Of a stretch of 64,000 bases of DNA, positions 34,606 through 44,342 are shown one piece after another. The stretch spans positions 1-64,000 of the forward strand of contig NZ_VCCH02000012.1 in the NCBI RefSeq assembly GCF_005938675.2. Direction: 5' to 3'. This DNA is from Mycobacterium sp. KBS0706. Lineage in GTDB: Bacteria; Pseudomonadota; Alphaproteobacteria; DSM-16000; Inquilinaceae. Numbering within the stretch: position 1 is the first letter of the stretch; each line of letters opens with the position of its first letter. The translations under genes were made by a program, and so were the position numbers. The notes below the pieces were generated by a model. It saw nothing but the letters and a program-made list of their open reading frames with translations. It ran no database searches and was not told the DNA's origin.

Positions 34606-35060
34606 CGCCGCACCCTCCCAGGCGGGTCGCCCGGCAGCCGGGCGGACGAGGCCCGGTCGATGCTCTCGACGGTCGAGGCGATCACCGCGAGCGTCCGCCG
34701 CACCTCCTCGAGCGTGCTGTTAACCGCCTCCAGCTTGGCGAACAGCGCGCTCTGATCCTGCTGCACCCGCTTGATGTCGCCGCCCTGCTCGATATCGCTG
34801 CGCTCCAGCGTTCCGACCCGGGTCTGGATGCCGACCCGGAACTCGTCATAGGCCTTCTTCGCTTCGCCTAAAGCGAGCTGCTCCTGCAACTCCTTCTCCG
34901 CCGCAGCCTTGCGATCCTGCGCCTGGCCGGCGGCGATGCTGCTGATCTCTCCCTTCAGCGCCATGTAAGCGCCGCCCCACGACGCGCCCGCGACCAGGAT
35001 CAGGCCGAGCACGAACATGGGCACCCGAACCGGCCGGCTCGGCGATACGTCCAAGGTCAT
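34602..35060 (-). CDS. membrane-anchored coiled-coil protein (candidate i-spanin/Rz)
   Basis: 152 residues: one N-terminal transmembrane helix (VPMFVLGLILVAGASWGGAYMA, about 14-35) followed by a long charged coiled coil (about 40-135, KAAAEKELQEQLALGEAKKAY onward) with no other domain. This fits an inner-membrane spanin acting with the lipoprotein encoded by the next gene, though DUF-type holin-associated proteins look similar. GGAGG seven bases before ATG 35,060 sets the start. Confidence 0.55.
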   Translation of the reverse strand: MTLDVSPSRPVRVPMFVLGLILVAGASWGGAYMALKGEISSIAAGQAQDRKAAAEKELQEQLALGEAKKAYDEFRVGIQTRVGTLERSDIEQGGDIKRVQQDQSALFAKLEAVNSTLEEVRRTLAVIASTVESIDRASSARLPGDPPGRVRR

Positions 35061-35079
35061 CCCTTCCCCTCCAGGCATG

Positions 35080-35101
35080 AAAAAGCCCGCGCGAGGCGGG
35101 C
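35080..35101 (-). terminator. intrinsic terminator ahead of the lysis genes
   Basis: On the minus strand GCCCGC-CTCGC-GCGGGC is followed by TTTTT. It lies between the lysis cassette and the opposite-facing methyltransferase gene, just upstream of that gene's promoter, and would stop leftward read-through into the lysis genes. Confidence 0.7.
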
Positions 35102-35130
35102 GTGACAGAACAGGACGGCGGCCCTATGAT
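35102..35130 (+). promoter_or_regulatory. sigma70 promoter of the phage moron gene
   Basis: GTGACA (35,102-35,107, 5 of 6) and TATGAT (35,125-35,130, 5 of 6) are separated by exactly 17 bases. The start codon follows 24 bases later with AAGGGGA as ribosome-binding site. It is one of the best promoter matches in the phage region, and it drives a single rightward gene. Confidence 0.7.
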
Positions 35131-35154
35131 CCCTCCATTGCGAAGGGGATTTTC

Positions 35155-35961
35155 ATGGCAACCGATTACGCCGGTGCCGACGGCAGCACGACCAAGCACC
35201 GCCGCTCAGCGCGCCGGGCCCTGCAAAATTGGCTGTTGCCGATGTTGACATGGCTGCCCAGCGAGTTGCTGCGGGTGCGACTATTCCGCTTCATGGTGTG
35301 CGCCGTCCGCTATGTCTGGTTCGTCTTCATCCTGCGGCGGCTCCGCACCACAGCCGGGACCGACGGCGTCGCCAGGACCACCGTCGCCCACAACCTGCGC
35401 GGCATGCTTGACCTGCACGTTGAGCGGTCCCTGCGCCTTATCTGGCCACTGGCCGCCCAAGCCGCCGGCGATCGGGTCGACCTGCGCGATCAGCAGGTGC
35501 TGTCCATCGGGCCGCGGACCGAAGGCGAGTTGTTCAACCTCGTCGCCCACGGCTTCCGGCTCCGCAACATCACCGGCTTGGACCTGATCACCTATTCGCC
35601 GCGCATCCAGCTCGGCGACATGCACGCGATGCCCTACGCCGCCGCCTCATTCGACATCATCCTGGCCGGCTGGGTCATCAGCTACAGCGATCACAAGCAG
35701 CGGGCCGCCCATGAAATCCTCCGCGTGGCCAAGCCAGGCGCCATAGTCGCGATCGGCGTCGAATGGGGCCGCAAGACCCCTGAGCAGGTCGCGGCAGAGC
35801 GGGCCGGCTACATCGTCGGTTCAGCGGAGAGGTTGCCGACCGTCGATGCGATCCTTGATCTGTTCGGAGGCCGGGTCGATCGCGTCTACTTCCGGCAGGA
35901 TGACCAGGACATCTCGACCAACGAAGTCGGCGATCTCCTGGTCGTGTTCCGGCTGAGGTGA
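35155..35961 (+). CDS. class I methyltransferase-domain protein, phage moron
   Basis: 268 residues. An N-terminal basic, hydrophobic region (about 25-65: LLPMLTWLPSELL, FRFMVCAVRYVWFVFIL) could associate with the membrane. Residues about 115-215 look like a SAM-dependent methyltransferase core: VLSIGPRTEGELFNLVA (motif I-like), ITGLDLI, LGDMHAMPYAAASFDIILAGWV, then ILRVAKPGAIVAIG. It reads against the late operon between the tailspike and lysis genes, with its own promoter, the mark of a gene expressed in the lysogen. The target is unknown; surface glycan modification is possible. Confidence 0.7.
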   Translation: MATDYAGADGSTTKHRRSARRALQNWLLPMLTWLPSELLRVRLFRFMVCAVRYVWFVFILRRLRTTAGTDGVARTTVAHNLRGMLDLHVERSLRLIWPLAAQAAGDRVDLRDQQVLSIGPRTEGELFNLVAHGFRLRNITGLDLITYSPRIQLGDMHAMPYAAASFDIILAGWVISYSDHKQRAAHEILRVAKPGAIVAIGVEWGRKTPEQVAAERAGYIVGSAERLPTVDAILDLFGGRVDRVYFRQDDQDISTNEVGDLLVVFRLR

Positions 35962-35965
35962 ATCC

Positions 35966-38434
35966 CTAGAACGCGCCCGGCATGATCGGCGCCACGACGT
36001 CTACAAGATGGCCGAGCTGACCATGCGCACCGGTGATGTCATCGCGGTAGACCGTATTGCCGCTGCGCGCCAGGTTTCTCGCCGAAATGGTGCACGGGTT
36101 GCCGGATGTGCCGCCTGTCGGGCTGTCGTTGCGCAGCCTGAAAAGAGCCTCGGTCGAGCCGATGCAGGTGCCGCCCAACACTTCCAACACGGCAGTGTTC
36201 TGACTGCTGTCGCCGTTCACGTCCGGCGTGACGGCCGAGAACCCAACCGCATTGCCGGACAAATGGCAGTCCCGCACAGAGACCACCGCTGAGGCCGCGC
36301 CAGGGGCGTTGCTGACCAGCACGCCAATGCCCTCCGTCGCGTTATCGGACACCTGCGCCCCGACGATGGTCGCGTTTGCCACCGGCACGATGCCGCATTT
36401 TCCGTTACGGCTGAAGCTGCCGCCGATGACCACGACGTCCTGCGACGAATGGTTCGACAGGCCATCGCCCACCGCCATGTCCGTCATGTCGCAGCCAATC
36501 ACCCGCAGCTGCGCTATGCGCTCCGGCGACGGGTTTGGGTCGGCGAAGTCGAGCGGCACCGTATGGTTGATGCCGTCGTTCCAGCAGCGCCAGCCGCGGC
36601 AGCTGGCGATCTCGCCTGTCATCATGTTCGGCGAGAAGGCGTTCAGCGCTGCGACTCCCTTGACGAAGCAGTCCTCGATCACGCCGCGCACCCGTCCGGC
36701 CAGGATGCCGTGGGCGTATGGCATCTCGATGTCGAGGCCAGCGATATAGATGTCCGTCATGCCGGCGAGGATGGCTGGGGCTGGCATCAGGTTGACGCCG
36801 GCCGTCCACTCCGCACGGAAGATCTGCAGCGTGTTCGGGCTGACGTTGCCGATGCACTTGATGTAGGCGATGCCGGTCGCCGCATCGATCCAGTAGCCGC
36901 CCACGCCTGTTGCGAGTGCCTCAAGGGCCGCCACCGAACCGGTCAGGGGTGGCTGCCTTTCATAGAAGGTGAAGCCCCAGTCCCCGTCATGGTTGGACAG
37001 GTCGAGGAATGCACCGCTGGCGTTGAGTGCCCCAGTGGTGCCGCCGAAGACGTGTGAGCGGGCATAGACCTTGCTCGATCCGCCAGCCAACCCCCACCCG
37101 CTCGTCAGGACCGTGCCGGGGCGGATCAGCGGACGCTTGCCCTGGTCCCCGACGATGCGGATGCTGTCGTACCGGTTGGTCTGGATTTCCGGGCCGGCGA
37201 GGTAGACACCGCCCTTCAGCACCATGTCGAGACGCCGGCCGCTCTCGTTCACATAGAGCAGGCCGTCGCTGATCGTCTTGAAGGGATTGGCCTCGGTGCC
37301 GATGCTGGACGCGCCGACATTCGGGTTGATGTAGATCCGCTTTGCGGCCTGCTGGATCCGGCTGACCAGGACCGGACCGAAGGTGCCGGTGATGCCGCTC
37401 GTCGTGTGCCGGCCGGTGGCCCCGATGTAGCCGACCGGCAGCCCGACAACCCGGAACGATGCGGCGACGGCGCCGTTCTTGAAGGTCGTGAATGCGCCGG
37501 TCGTCCCATCGGCATCCAGCACCAGGGTCATGTCGAGGACGTCGCCCGTGGTCCAGGAGACCCGCGGCACTGACGCATCAATGACCACGCCGCTCCCTGC
37601 CCCGGGCGCCGTCAGGCTGGCGACCACCGTCGAGCCGTCCTGCCGGTACGCGAGGATCAGGCCGTTACTGGCGCGCCAGATGATCGACACGTGGTTGGTC
37701 GGGTCGATGACGCTGCCGCCGGACGGGTTGATGCAAATGCCGAAGCCGGACGCGGCGTCGACGGCATCGACCACATAGCGGCAGGAAAAGCTTCGATTTT
37801 CGATCCCTGTGTAGTTGGTCAGGAAGCCGATCAGCAGGAGGACGCTGGCTGTCTGGTCGATCACCAGCTTCCCGTCGACCACCGACCAATTGTAGCGGGT
37901 GGACGGGTTCGAGATGCTGGTGTTGATGATCTCGAACTGATCGGTGGCGCCGAAATCGACCGGCAGGCTGTCGTTCTCCAGATCGGTGATCCGCCGGCCA
38001 TCTATGAGCTGCTGGTTGCGGATTTGCGTGATCCGGTCGGCCGTCTTGACCCACCCCGCCGGCGCGGGTGGGTTGGCCGGAGCCGCGGCCTTGCGCTTGT
38101 AGACCCCGTTCACGTCGCCGGTGCCATCGTCCGAAGGATCGTTGGTGACCGGGACCAATATGCCATCGTCCGGCATCGGGCTCAGAGTGGTCAGCTCGGC
38201 CACCGTGTCGACGGCGGGATGAAGTCCAGACGCAGCCGCCACCGTCAGGTCTTCGATCGCCTCGGTCAGCAGCGGATAGCTGCCGTCCGGCGTCATCACA
38301 TGCATCAAGGCCCCAGCCTGGTCTGCCGCGTCCTGCGGCACCTGGTTCCGGCTGTTTCCGCTGGGGTCGACCACGCGGTAGTACTGCGCCAGGCCGGTCG
38401 TCGGGCGATCTCTTTCCTTGCTTCCGAAGGTCAT
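35966..38434 (-). CDS. phage tailspike / tail fibre with right-handed beta-helix
   Basis: 822 residues. The N-terminal 150 residues (tail-attachment part) are followed by a sandwich-like region (about 160-360) and then a parallel beta-helix from about 370: ANPFKTISDGLLYVNESG, VLKGGVYLAGPEI, then many short repeats such as YIAGLDIEMPYAHGI and VIGCDMTDMAVGDGLSNHSS. This is the fold of tailspikes that bind or cut surface polysaccharide. A catalytic pair cannot be identified by eye. It lies 10 bp after the TipJ-like gene in the late operon. Confidence 0.78.
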   Translation of the reverse strand: MTFGSKERDRPTTGLAQYYRVVDPSGNSRNQVPQDAADQAGALMHVMTPDGSYPLLTEAIEDLTVAAASGLHPAVDTVAELTTLSPMPDDGILVPVTNDPSDDGTGDVNGVYKRKAAAPANPPAPAGWVKTADRITQIRNQQLIDGRRITDLENDSLPVDFGATDQFEIINTSISNPSTRYNWSVVDGKLVIDQTASVLLLIGFLTNYTGIENRSFSCRYVVDAVDAASGFGICINPSGGSVIDPTNHVSIIWRASNGLILAYRQDGSTVVASLTAPGAGSGVVIDASVPRVSWTTGDVLDMTLVLDADGTTGAFTTFKNGAVAASFRVVGLPVGYIGATGRHTTSGITGTFGPVLVSRIQQAAKRIYINPNVGASSIGTEANPFKTISDGLLYVNESGRRLDMVLKGGVYLAGPEIQTNRYDSIRIVGDQGKRPLIRPGTVLTSGWGLAGGSSKVYARSHVFGGTTGALNASGAFLDLSNHDGDWGFTFYERQPPLTGSVAALEALATGVGGYWIDAATGIAYIKCIGNVSPNTLQIFRAEWTAGVNLMPAPAILAGMTDIYIAGLDIEMPYAHGILAGRVRGVIEDCFVKGVAALNAFSPNMMTGEIASCRGWRCWNDGINHTVPLDFADPNPSPERIAQLRVIGCDMTDMAVGDGLSNHSSQDVVVIGGSFSRNGKCGIVPVANATIVGAQVSDNATEGIGVLVSNAPGAASAVVSVRDCHLSGNAVGFSAVTPDVNGDSSQNTAVLEVLGGTCIGSTEALFRLRNDSPTGGTSGNPCTISARNLARSGNTVYRDDITGAHGQLGHLVDVVAPIMPGAF

Positions 38435-38444
38435 CGTGTTTCCC

Positions 38445-41400
38445 TTAGAGAACCGTCCAGCCGCTCTTGGTCTGGATCGCCGCGTTTCCGGGCTTCGCCG
38501 TGCCCCATTTTACTTGCTCGATCACGCCATTCAGCGGCGCGGTGACGTTGATGCTGACCGTGATCTTGGCGGGCGTGCCGGTCGGCAGGGCACCGGACAC
38601 GTCTGTCAACGTCGTAAGGCCGTTGGCCGAGAAGCCGAAGTCGTTCGCCTTGTAGCCATAGACGCCCGTCGTCATGTTGGTCGCCGTCAGCGCCTGCGTC
38701 GGCACGGCCGTAGCGGCTCCGGCCACCTGGGTCAGGCCGCGCAGGCTCGCCGATGTCACAAACTGCAGCACGTTCGCGTCGCTGATCGTGGTCTGGAGCG
38801 AGCCGAAGGCGACACCGCTGTTGGTGACCCCGGACACGACTTTTGCGCGAACCCCGAGGAACCCTTCCGTCGCATTGAAGTCGGCCCCGACCGTCCGCTG
38901 GATCTGCGGGGCATTGCGGGTCGCGATGGCGGCGTTGACCACGATCGGCGCAGTGTCGAAGGCGCCAGCCTCCAACTGGTTCAAGATGAAGTAGACGACG
39001 GCGCCGGCCGGAGCGGCAACGCGCAGCTGCTCGGTAGTGGCCGCCGCGGTCCTGCTGCCTCCGACCCGGACATAAGGCGTCGAGGCGCCGAACGACACCG
39101 CCGTCGCGCCGCCGATCTCGATGCGTCCGGCCGAGCCCCGGTAGACGATGGAGCCGCGGCAGGCGCCCGTCGCCGAGATAGTGCCGCTGATGGTCGCGAA
39201 GGCGTCCGTCGATCCGGCCGAGTTGTCGAGCTTGTAAACGAAGCCGTTGATCGTGGTCGCCGTCAACAGGGCCGCCAGGATTCCGCCGGGCATGCTCGCG
39301 CTGTCGTCGACCCGCGTCAGCGTGGCCAGCACGTCGCCACTGAGTGTGACGCCGGTCAGGTCAGTCGGGTTGGCGTTGCGGTTCGTGCAGCGGTTGGTCC
39401 GGTTCTCCCACAATTCCAGGCCGCGGTCGCACAGCGGCGCCGCGTTGGCGGCAACCGGGTGCAGCGAGCCGTCCGCATTGGTGACGATCTGCGCCGACGT
39501 CGTGATGGTGTCGAAAATGCCGGCCAGGGTCGACCCGGCTCCGTTCAGCCGGTAGTTGCCGCCCTTGAAGTCGGCGTGGCCGGAGGCGTCCGGATCGTAC
39601 CAGACCACCGTGAGCGTAATGGCGCTGGACGCGGCAGAGGTCTGGCCGTTGACCGTCTGCGTCGCGGTGATGCTGCGCGCGCCGGCGGTCAGGCCGGCCA
39701 GGGTCGCGCTCCAGTTGCCGGACCCGTCCGCCGTCACGGTCTGATTCAGCACCCCGTCGACCAGGACGCCGACGCTGGCGCCGGCCATTGCCGTGCCGAC
39801 CACCTGCGGGTTGGTGTTGCCGATGGTGGCCGACGCGGTGCTGATCGCCGGCGCCAGCGGCTTCACGTTCAGCGTCACCGCCGTGCTGGCCGGCGACGGG
39901 TTGCCCGCCGCGTCGGTCTGGATCGCCGTCAGGCTGTAGCTGCCGATGGCCTGGGTCGCCATGTCCAGCGTCCACGCGCCGGCGGTGACCGGCACGGGCG
40001 ACCCGGCCGCGACCCCGCCCTTGTACAGCTGCAGCGAGCATCCGGTCTCGCCGGTGCCGGGGATCGTCGGTGTCGTGTCGGTGGTGTTGATCGTCGGGCC
40101 CCCGCTGATCACCGGCGCCGCCGGCGCCGTGGCGTCCACCACCACGACGATCGGGTCCGTCGATGCGCTCGGGTTGCCGTCGGCGGCCAGGGCGCGGAAA
40201 ACGGTCGACCGCGACCCGTCCGCCACCGCCGGGCTGGTCACCGACCAGGCCGTGCCGACCACCGCCTGGTTCGCCACGTCGACCCCGTCGACATACATGT
40301 GCACCGCGGTCCCGGCATCGGCGGTGCCGCCGAAGGTCATGGTGGCGTCGTTGGTCGGGCTCGGCGGCTGGGTCAGCACCGCCGGCACGTTCGGCGCCAC
40401 GCCGTTGGCCAGGGTCAGCGTCACCAGCAGCGGCGAGCTCTCCAGCCGGCTCCAGTTCTTGGTGACGATGCCGAAGGTGTAGACGCCGCCCAGCTGCGGC
40501 ACCGTGGTCTCATAGGGCGAGGAGACCAGCAGCCCGACATGCAGCGGGTCCAGGTCGGCCCAGGCGTGGCCGGTGCCGGCCCTGTAGCGGATCTCATAGC
40601 CGGCCAGGTCCAGCGGCGTGCCGCTGCCGTCCGGGTCGGACAGCACCCATTCATAGTGCCGCAGCCCGCTCGACAACCGGGACGAGCCGAAGCTGGCCAC
40701 CGGCGGCGGCGCCAGGGTGCGGTCCAGCACGGTGTGGCTGACCGGCGGGGTCGACCAGGCGCTGACCTTGACGCCGGTGCTGGCCCTCACCTGCAGCTCG
40801 ATCGCCTCGCCCACCTCATATCCCAGGATGCGGAACGCGCCCTGCGCCGCCGCCACCGTCGCCGTCAGCCAGGGCGCCGTGCTGCCCGCCGGGCGGTGCC
40901 GCAGCTCGAATGTCACCGCCGCCACCTTTCCGCCGCCGCCAGGCGCCACGCCGACGGTGACGGGCGACAGGATCGACCCGTCCTCGCCCACCGTCTGCGC
41001 ACCGTCGCCGGAGCTCACCGAGATGATGCGCGGCACCGCCGGCGTGTCCTGGTCCCGCTGCGGCTGCCGCGGCACCCAGGACGGCGGCGTCAGGTCCTCG
41101 ACCTCGTGGATCTCCGGCGCCTCGTCCACGAAGGCCAGGCGCGCCGAGAGCTTCGCCGCCGTCTCGATGTTCTTGACGATCAGTCGGCGGGATTCCTTGC
41201 CGGCCTCGCCGAACAGGAACAGGTCGCCCTCATCCGGCATCTCGCCGGTGCCGGCCACCCACACCACATCGGTGGTGCCCGGCCGCGTCGCCACCATGCG
41301 GAGCAGCGTCGCGCTGGTCTTGCGCCGGAACCGGATGACATAGCTCTTGCCGGCGGCCATGGTCACGGCCTCGTCCAGCCCGATCGCCACCAGCGATCCC

Positions 41401-43367
41401 TGCGCCGTCACCGCCTTGACGCGCCCCTGTGCCAGGCCGACGCCAAGCACGGGGTGCGCGCCCAGCACCAAATTGCCGCGCTGCGCCACCAGATATTCCC
41501 AGGCGGCGTTGGTGGAATGGGCCAGGAACCGCGTGCGCCACTCGACGAAGCGGCGCTTCGCCTCCTTCCACACCCGGCCGGCCTCGGTCACCCCGGGGAA
41601 CTGGATCTCCTCGTACAGGGTGGCGTTCGTCTCGTCGTAGCCGTCGTCGAACACCAGCCGCTCGGCATTGACGTCCCAGTCCGCGTCACGGTCTACGAAG
41701 CGGGCGCGGTAGCAGTGCGGGATCTCGCCGAACAGCGGCTCGGTGGTGAAGCCCCAGCTGTTCCGCGCCGTGAAATGCGCCCGCACCTCGGTCTGCGGCC
41801 GGTCGATCGCCACGCTCCAGCGCCCGTCCGGCATCGACCGGAACGCATGCCCGGTCGAGGCGATGTCGTCCAGCACCGCCGGCAGCGTCGCCTCGAAGTC
41901 GCGCACCATGTTGAACTCAAGGCCCAGCGCGACGCAGTGCTCGTGCCAGTCCTGCAGCACCGGCAGGTTGATCAGGGCGTCGGCCCGCGGCTGGGCGCAG
42001 CCCGGTCCCTGCAGCACATAGCGGAACAGGCTGGCCGGGTTGCTGGTCTCGCGCTCGATCCAGGTGTCGGTGCCGGTGTCCCAGTCGAGGCACCGGCTGT
42101 TCACGATCCCGGTCAGGGTGTCGATCACGCCCTGCAACTGGTCCTGCGCGCGGATCCGCACCACGGTCACGGCCAGAGGCTTGCGGAAGGTATAGGGCGC
42201 GCCGACCTTGATGCTGCGCAGCGCCGTCCATTCCGTGCGATCCGTGCCGGTGTCGCTCTCCTCGTCGGTGCGCTGCAGCCGGACGTCGTACTGCCCCTTC
42301 GGCACCACCCAGCGATAGCCACGGCGGAACGGCTCCTGCCGCTTCTCCGTCGTCTCCAGCTCGGTCACCGGCACCCAGGCCACGTCGCCCACCTTGCGCA
42401 TCTCGATCGCGACGCTGGAGCTGATCTCCTTCTTCTTGCCCTTCTTGCTGTAGTCGATCAGCCCGCGCGGGAAACTCAGGTCGATCGAGATCTCGTCCGT
42501 GTCCGCCTCGGTGCGGCGCACCACCCAATCCGCGCCGCTCTCCAGGTACAGCGACAGCGCCTCCTCGAACACTCGGCTGGGATACAGAGTGATCGGCGGA
42601 TCGCCGGGCAGGCCTTCACGATCCTCGATCTCGATATCCTCGAAGTCGCCGATCAGGGTCTCGCCGATGCGTTTGTCCTCGAGCCGCAGCGGGCCGTACC
42701 CCCACAGGAACATCGCCCGCAGATACTGGTCCGACCCCACCACCTCGGTGTAGGGCCGCGCCAGATAGATCGGAGCCATGCGGTGCCGGCCCAGCACCCA
42801 GGGGATCACGCTCCAGGCGCCGCCGCTGTTGCGCGTCCCGCCGATCGAATAGGTCGGGCTCGGTGCCGCCCCGCCCAGCGTTGGCGACCGCAGCGGGATC
42901 AGGGCATTCAGCGCGATGCTGCCGCCGATCGCCACGACAGCCGAGGTGGCGGCGGAGATCAGGGCCCCGGCCGTCGTCGCCGTCGCCGCCGCGCCGGTGG
43001 TGCCCAGAGCCAGGCCGGCGGCCAGCGGGCCCAGATAGGCGGCAGCCACGACGATCGCCAGGGTCAGCACGATCCGCAGCGCGCCGTCCTGCGGCACCAC
43101 CCGCACCAGCACCGTGGTGCCCGCCTTCGGCCGGATCCGGGACCACTGCCCGGGCAGCACCGGGTCATCGCCGATCGTCACCCGAACCTGGGCCGCCATC
43201 TCCGGCGTCACGGGCAGGCCCAAGGCGTCCTCGACCAGCTGCGCCACGGTGCGCCCCGCTATGCCCACGCGCTCGACCACATCGGCGCGGAACGGGTTCG
43301 GGGCGCCGATCAGGCGCACCCCCGCTGCCGCGGGCGCCGATGGCGTCAGCTGGGTCGGAAGCGTCAT
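38445..43367 (-). CDS. TipJ-like tail tip (host specificity) protein with Ig-like repeats
   Basis: 1,640 residues. Residues about 1-95 form a ubiquitin-like start; 96-158 is a long hydrophobic stretch (fusion or membrane-active segment); about 160-830 is the conserved tail-tip core shared with lambda gpJ relatives (GGTRNSGGAWSVIPWVLGRHRMAP). Fibronectin-type modules follow, then about 990-1,255 contain three bacterial Ig-like repeats (TPTIPGTGETGCSLQLYKGG is one core). The C-terminal 380 residues look like a beta-sandwich receptor-binding part. The start is taken at the ATG giving MTLPTQL; 44 upstream codons are a shadow. Confidence 0.85.
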   Translation of the reverse strand: MTLPTQLTPSAPAAAGVRLIGAPNPFRADVVERVGIAGRTVAQLVEDALGLPVTPEMAAQVRVTIGDDPVLPGQWSRIRPKAGTTVLVRVVPQDGALRIVLTLAIVVAAAYLGPLAAGLALGTTGAAATATTAGALISAATSAVVAIGGSIALNALIPLRSPTLGGAAPSPTYSIGGTRNSGGAWSVIPWVLGRHRMAPIYLARPYTEVVGSDQYLRAMFLWGYGPLRLEDKRIGETLIGDFEDIEIEDREGLPGDPPITLYPSRVFEEALSLYLESGADWVVRRTEADTDEISIDLSFPRGLIDYSKKGKKKEISSSVAIEMRKVGDVAWVPVTELETTEKRQEPFRRGYRWVVPKGQYDVRLQRTDEESDTGTDRTEWTALRSIKVGAPYTFRKPLAVTVVRIRAQDQLQGVIDTLTGIVNSRCLDWDTGTDTWIERETSNPASLFRYVLQGPGCAQPRADALINLPVLQDWHEHCVALGLEFNMVRDFEATLPAVLDDIASTGHAFRSMPDGRWSVAIDRPQTEVRAHFTARNSWGFTTEPLFGEIPHCYRARFVDRDADWDVNAERLVFDDGYDETNATLYEEIQFPGVTEAGRVWKEAKRRFVEWRTRFLAHSTNAAWEYLVAQRGNLVLGAHPVLGVGLAQGRVKAVTAQGSLVAIGLDEAVTMAAGKSYVIRFRRKTSATLLRMVATRPGTTDVVWVAGTGEMPDEGDLFLFGEAGKESRRLIVKNIETAAKLSARLAFVDEAPEIHEVEDLTPPSWVPRQPQRDQDTPAVPRIISVSSGDGAQTVGEDGSILSPVTVGVAPGGGGKVAAVTFELRHRPAGSTAPWLTATVAAAQGAFRILGYEVGEAIELQVRASTGVKVSAWSTPPVSHTVLDRTLAPPPVASFGSSRLSSGLRHYEWVLSDPDGSGTPLDLAGYEIRYRAGTGHAWADLDPLHVGLLVSSPYETTVPQLGGVYTFGIVTKNWSRLESSPLLVTLTLANGVAPNVPAVLTQPPSPTNDATMTFGGTADAGTAVHMYVDGVDVANQAVVGTAWSVTSPAVADGSRSTVFRALAADGNPSASTDPIVVVVDATAPAAPVISGGPTINTTDTTPTIPGTGETGCSLQLYKGGVAAGSPVPVTAGAWTLDMATQAIGSYSLTAIQTDAAGNPSPASTAVTLNVKPLAPAISTASATIGNTNPQVVGTAMAGASVGVLVDGVLNQTVTADGSGNWSATLAGLTAGARSITATQTVNGQTSAASSAITLTVVWYDPDASGHADFKGGNYRLNGAGSTLAGIFDTITTSAQIVTNADGSLHPVAANAAPLCDRGLELWENRTNRCTNRNANPTDLTGVTLSGDVLATLTRVDDSASMPGGILAALLTATTINGFVYKLDNSAGSTDAFATISGTISATGACRGSIVYRGSAGRIEIGGATAVSFGASTPYVRVGGSRTAAATTEQLRVAAPAGAVVYFILNQLEAGAFDTAPIVVNAAIATRNAPQIQRTVGADFNATEGFLGVRAKVVSGVTNSGVAFGSLQTTISDANVLQFVTSASLRGLTQVAGAATAVPTQALTATNMTTGVYGYKANDFGFSANGLTTLTDVSGALPTGTPAKITVSINVTAPLNGVIEQVKWGTAKPGNAAIQTKSGWTVL

Positions 43368-43380
43368 GCCTCGGTTCCTG

Positions 43381-43818
43381 CTACGGGGTCGGCGGCAAGC
43401 CGGGATCGGGCTCCGGTGCCCGGAAGAAGCCGACGATCCGCCGGCACCACAGCGGCCCGTCATACGGGTCGCACACCGATTCGCTGTCGCGCAGCACATG
43501 CAGCATCAGCCCGGGCCGCACCACCACGCCAATATGGTCGGGCAGCAGCCGGTTGCGCAGCAGCACCAGGTCGAACGCCCGCTCGTCCCCGGCCGCCACC
43601 GGCCGCACCAGGTCCAGCGGCCGCCGCGCGATCAGTGCCGCGATCTCCTCGCGCTCGAGGGCGTCGGTGTAGTCCTCGGCATAGCTCGGCAGCTCGATGC
43701 CGCGCTGCTCCGCCAGCACCAAGGTCACCAGGCCCCAGCAGTCCAGCCCGGCGCGGGTCCGGCCGCCGCTGCTCCAGGGCAGCCCAACATAGGCGTCGCT
43801 CCAGGCCATGCGCGTCAC
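43381..43818 (-). CDS. NlpC/P60-family tail tip peptidase
   Basis: About 145 residues. The catalytic Cys is in RAGLDCWGLVTLVLAE and the His in PDHIGVVV, with a C-terminal CRRIVGFFR. In lambda-like and GTA-like tails such a protein (gpK-like) sits at the tip and helps the tail cross the peptidoglycan. The GTG at 43,818 overlaps the previous TGA (GTGA) and is favoured; ATG 43,809 would remove three residues. It is followed 13 bp later by the TipJ-like gene. Confidence 0.82.
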   Translation of the reverse strand: MTRMAWSDAYVGLPWSSGGRTRAGLDCWGLVTLVLAEQRGIELPSYAEDYTDALEREEIAALIARRPLDLVRPVAAGDERAFDLVLLRNRLLPDHIGVVVRPGLMLHVLRDSESVCDPYDGPLWCRRIVGFFRAPEPDPGLPPTP

Positions 43819-44342
43819 GCCGAGAACAGCGTCGGCGCCACGCCGGGGGTCAGGCGGTCGCACGGGCAGGGCTCGCGCTCCATGGTCATGGCCGACAGCT
43901 CGATCGAGATCGCGCCGTTGGCGATCGGCGCCCGGCTCATTTCCAGCTCTGGCCAGCTCTGCTCCACCACATCCGGGGTCGCGGCCCGCACGATCTCGAA
44001 CAGCAGCTTGGCGCTGGCCGGCGACAGCCGCAGCAGGTCGCTGGCGCGCACCAGGTTGCCGTCCGGGTCCGGCCCGGCCACGTCATCCAGCACGATGCGG
44101 CCGCGCGGCGCCGCGCCCTCCTCGTCCCCCGGCAGCAGCACCTCCATCGGCAGGAACCGATGGACCTGGCCGCGGCTGGTCAGCCCATAGGTCAGCGGCT
44201 CCAGCGACAGGCGCTGCAGCGGCACCGTGCAGAACCGCAGCGGCTGCGGCAGCGCGGCATGGGTGAAGGTCGTCAGCACGATCGCCGTGTCCGGCGACTG
44301 CTGCGCCATCATCTGCTCGACGATCGCCGGCGACAGGGTCAT
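43815..44342 (-). CDS. phage minor tail protein, DUF1833/DUF2163-like
   Basis: 175 residues. MTLSPAIVEQMMAQQSPDTAIVLTTFTHAALPQPLRF and RFLPMEVLLPGDEEG with EPCPCDRLTPG near the end are typical of the DUF1833-type tail protein that lies between the tape-measure and NlpC/P60 genes in lambda-like alphaproteobacterial phages. It probably forms part of the baseplate hub. Start and stop both overlap neighbouring genes by four bases. Confidence 0.68.
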   Translation of the reverse strand: MTLSPAIVEQMMAQQSPDTAIVLTTFTHAALPQPLRFCTVPLQRLSLEPLTYGLTSRGQVHRFLPMEVLLPGDEEGAAPRGRIVLDDVAGPDPDGNLVRASDLLRLSPASAKLLFEIVRAATPDVVEQSWPELEMSRAPIANGAISIELSAMTMEREPCPCDRLTPGVAPTLFSA

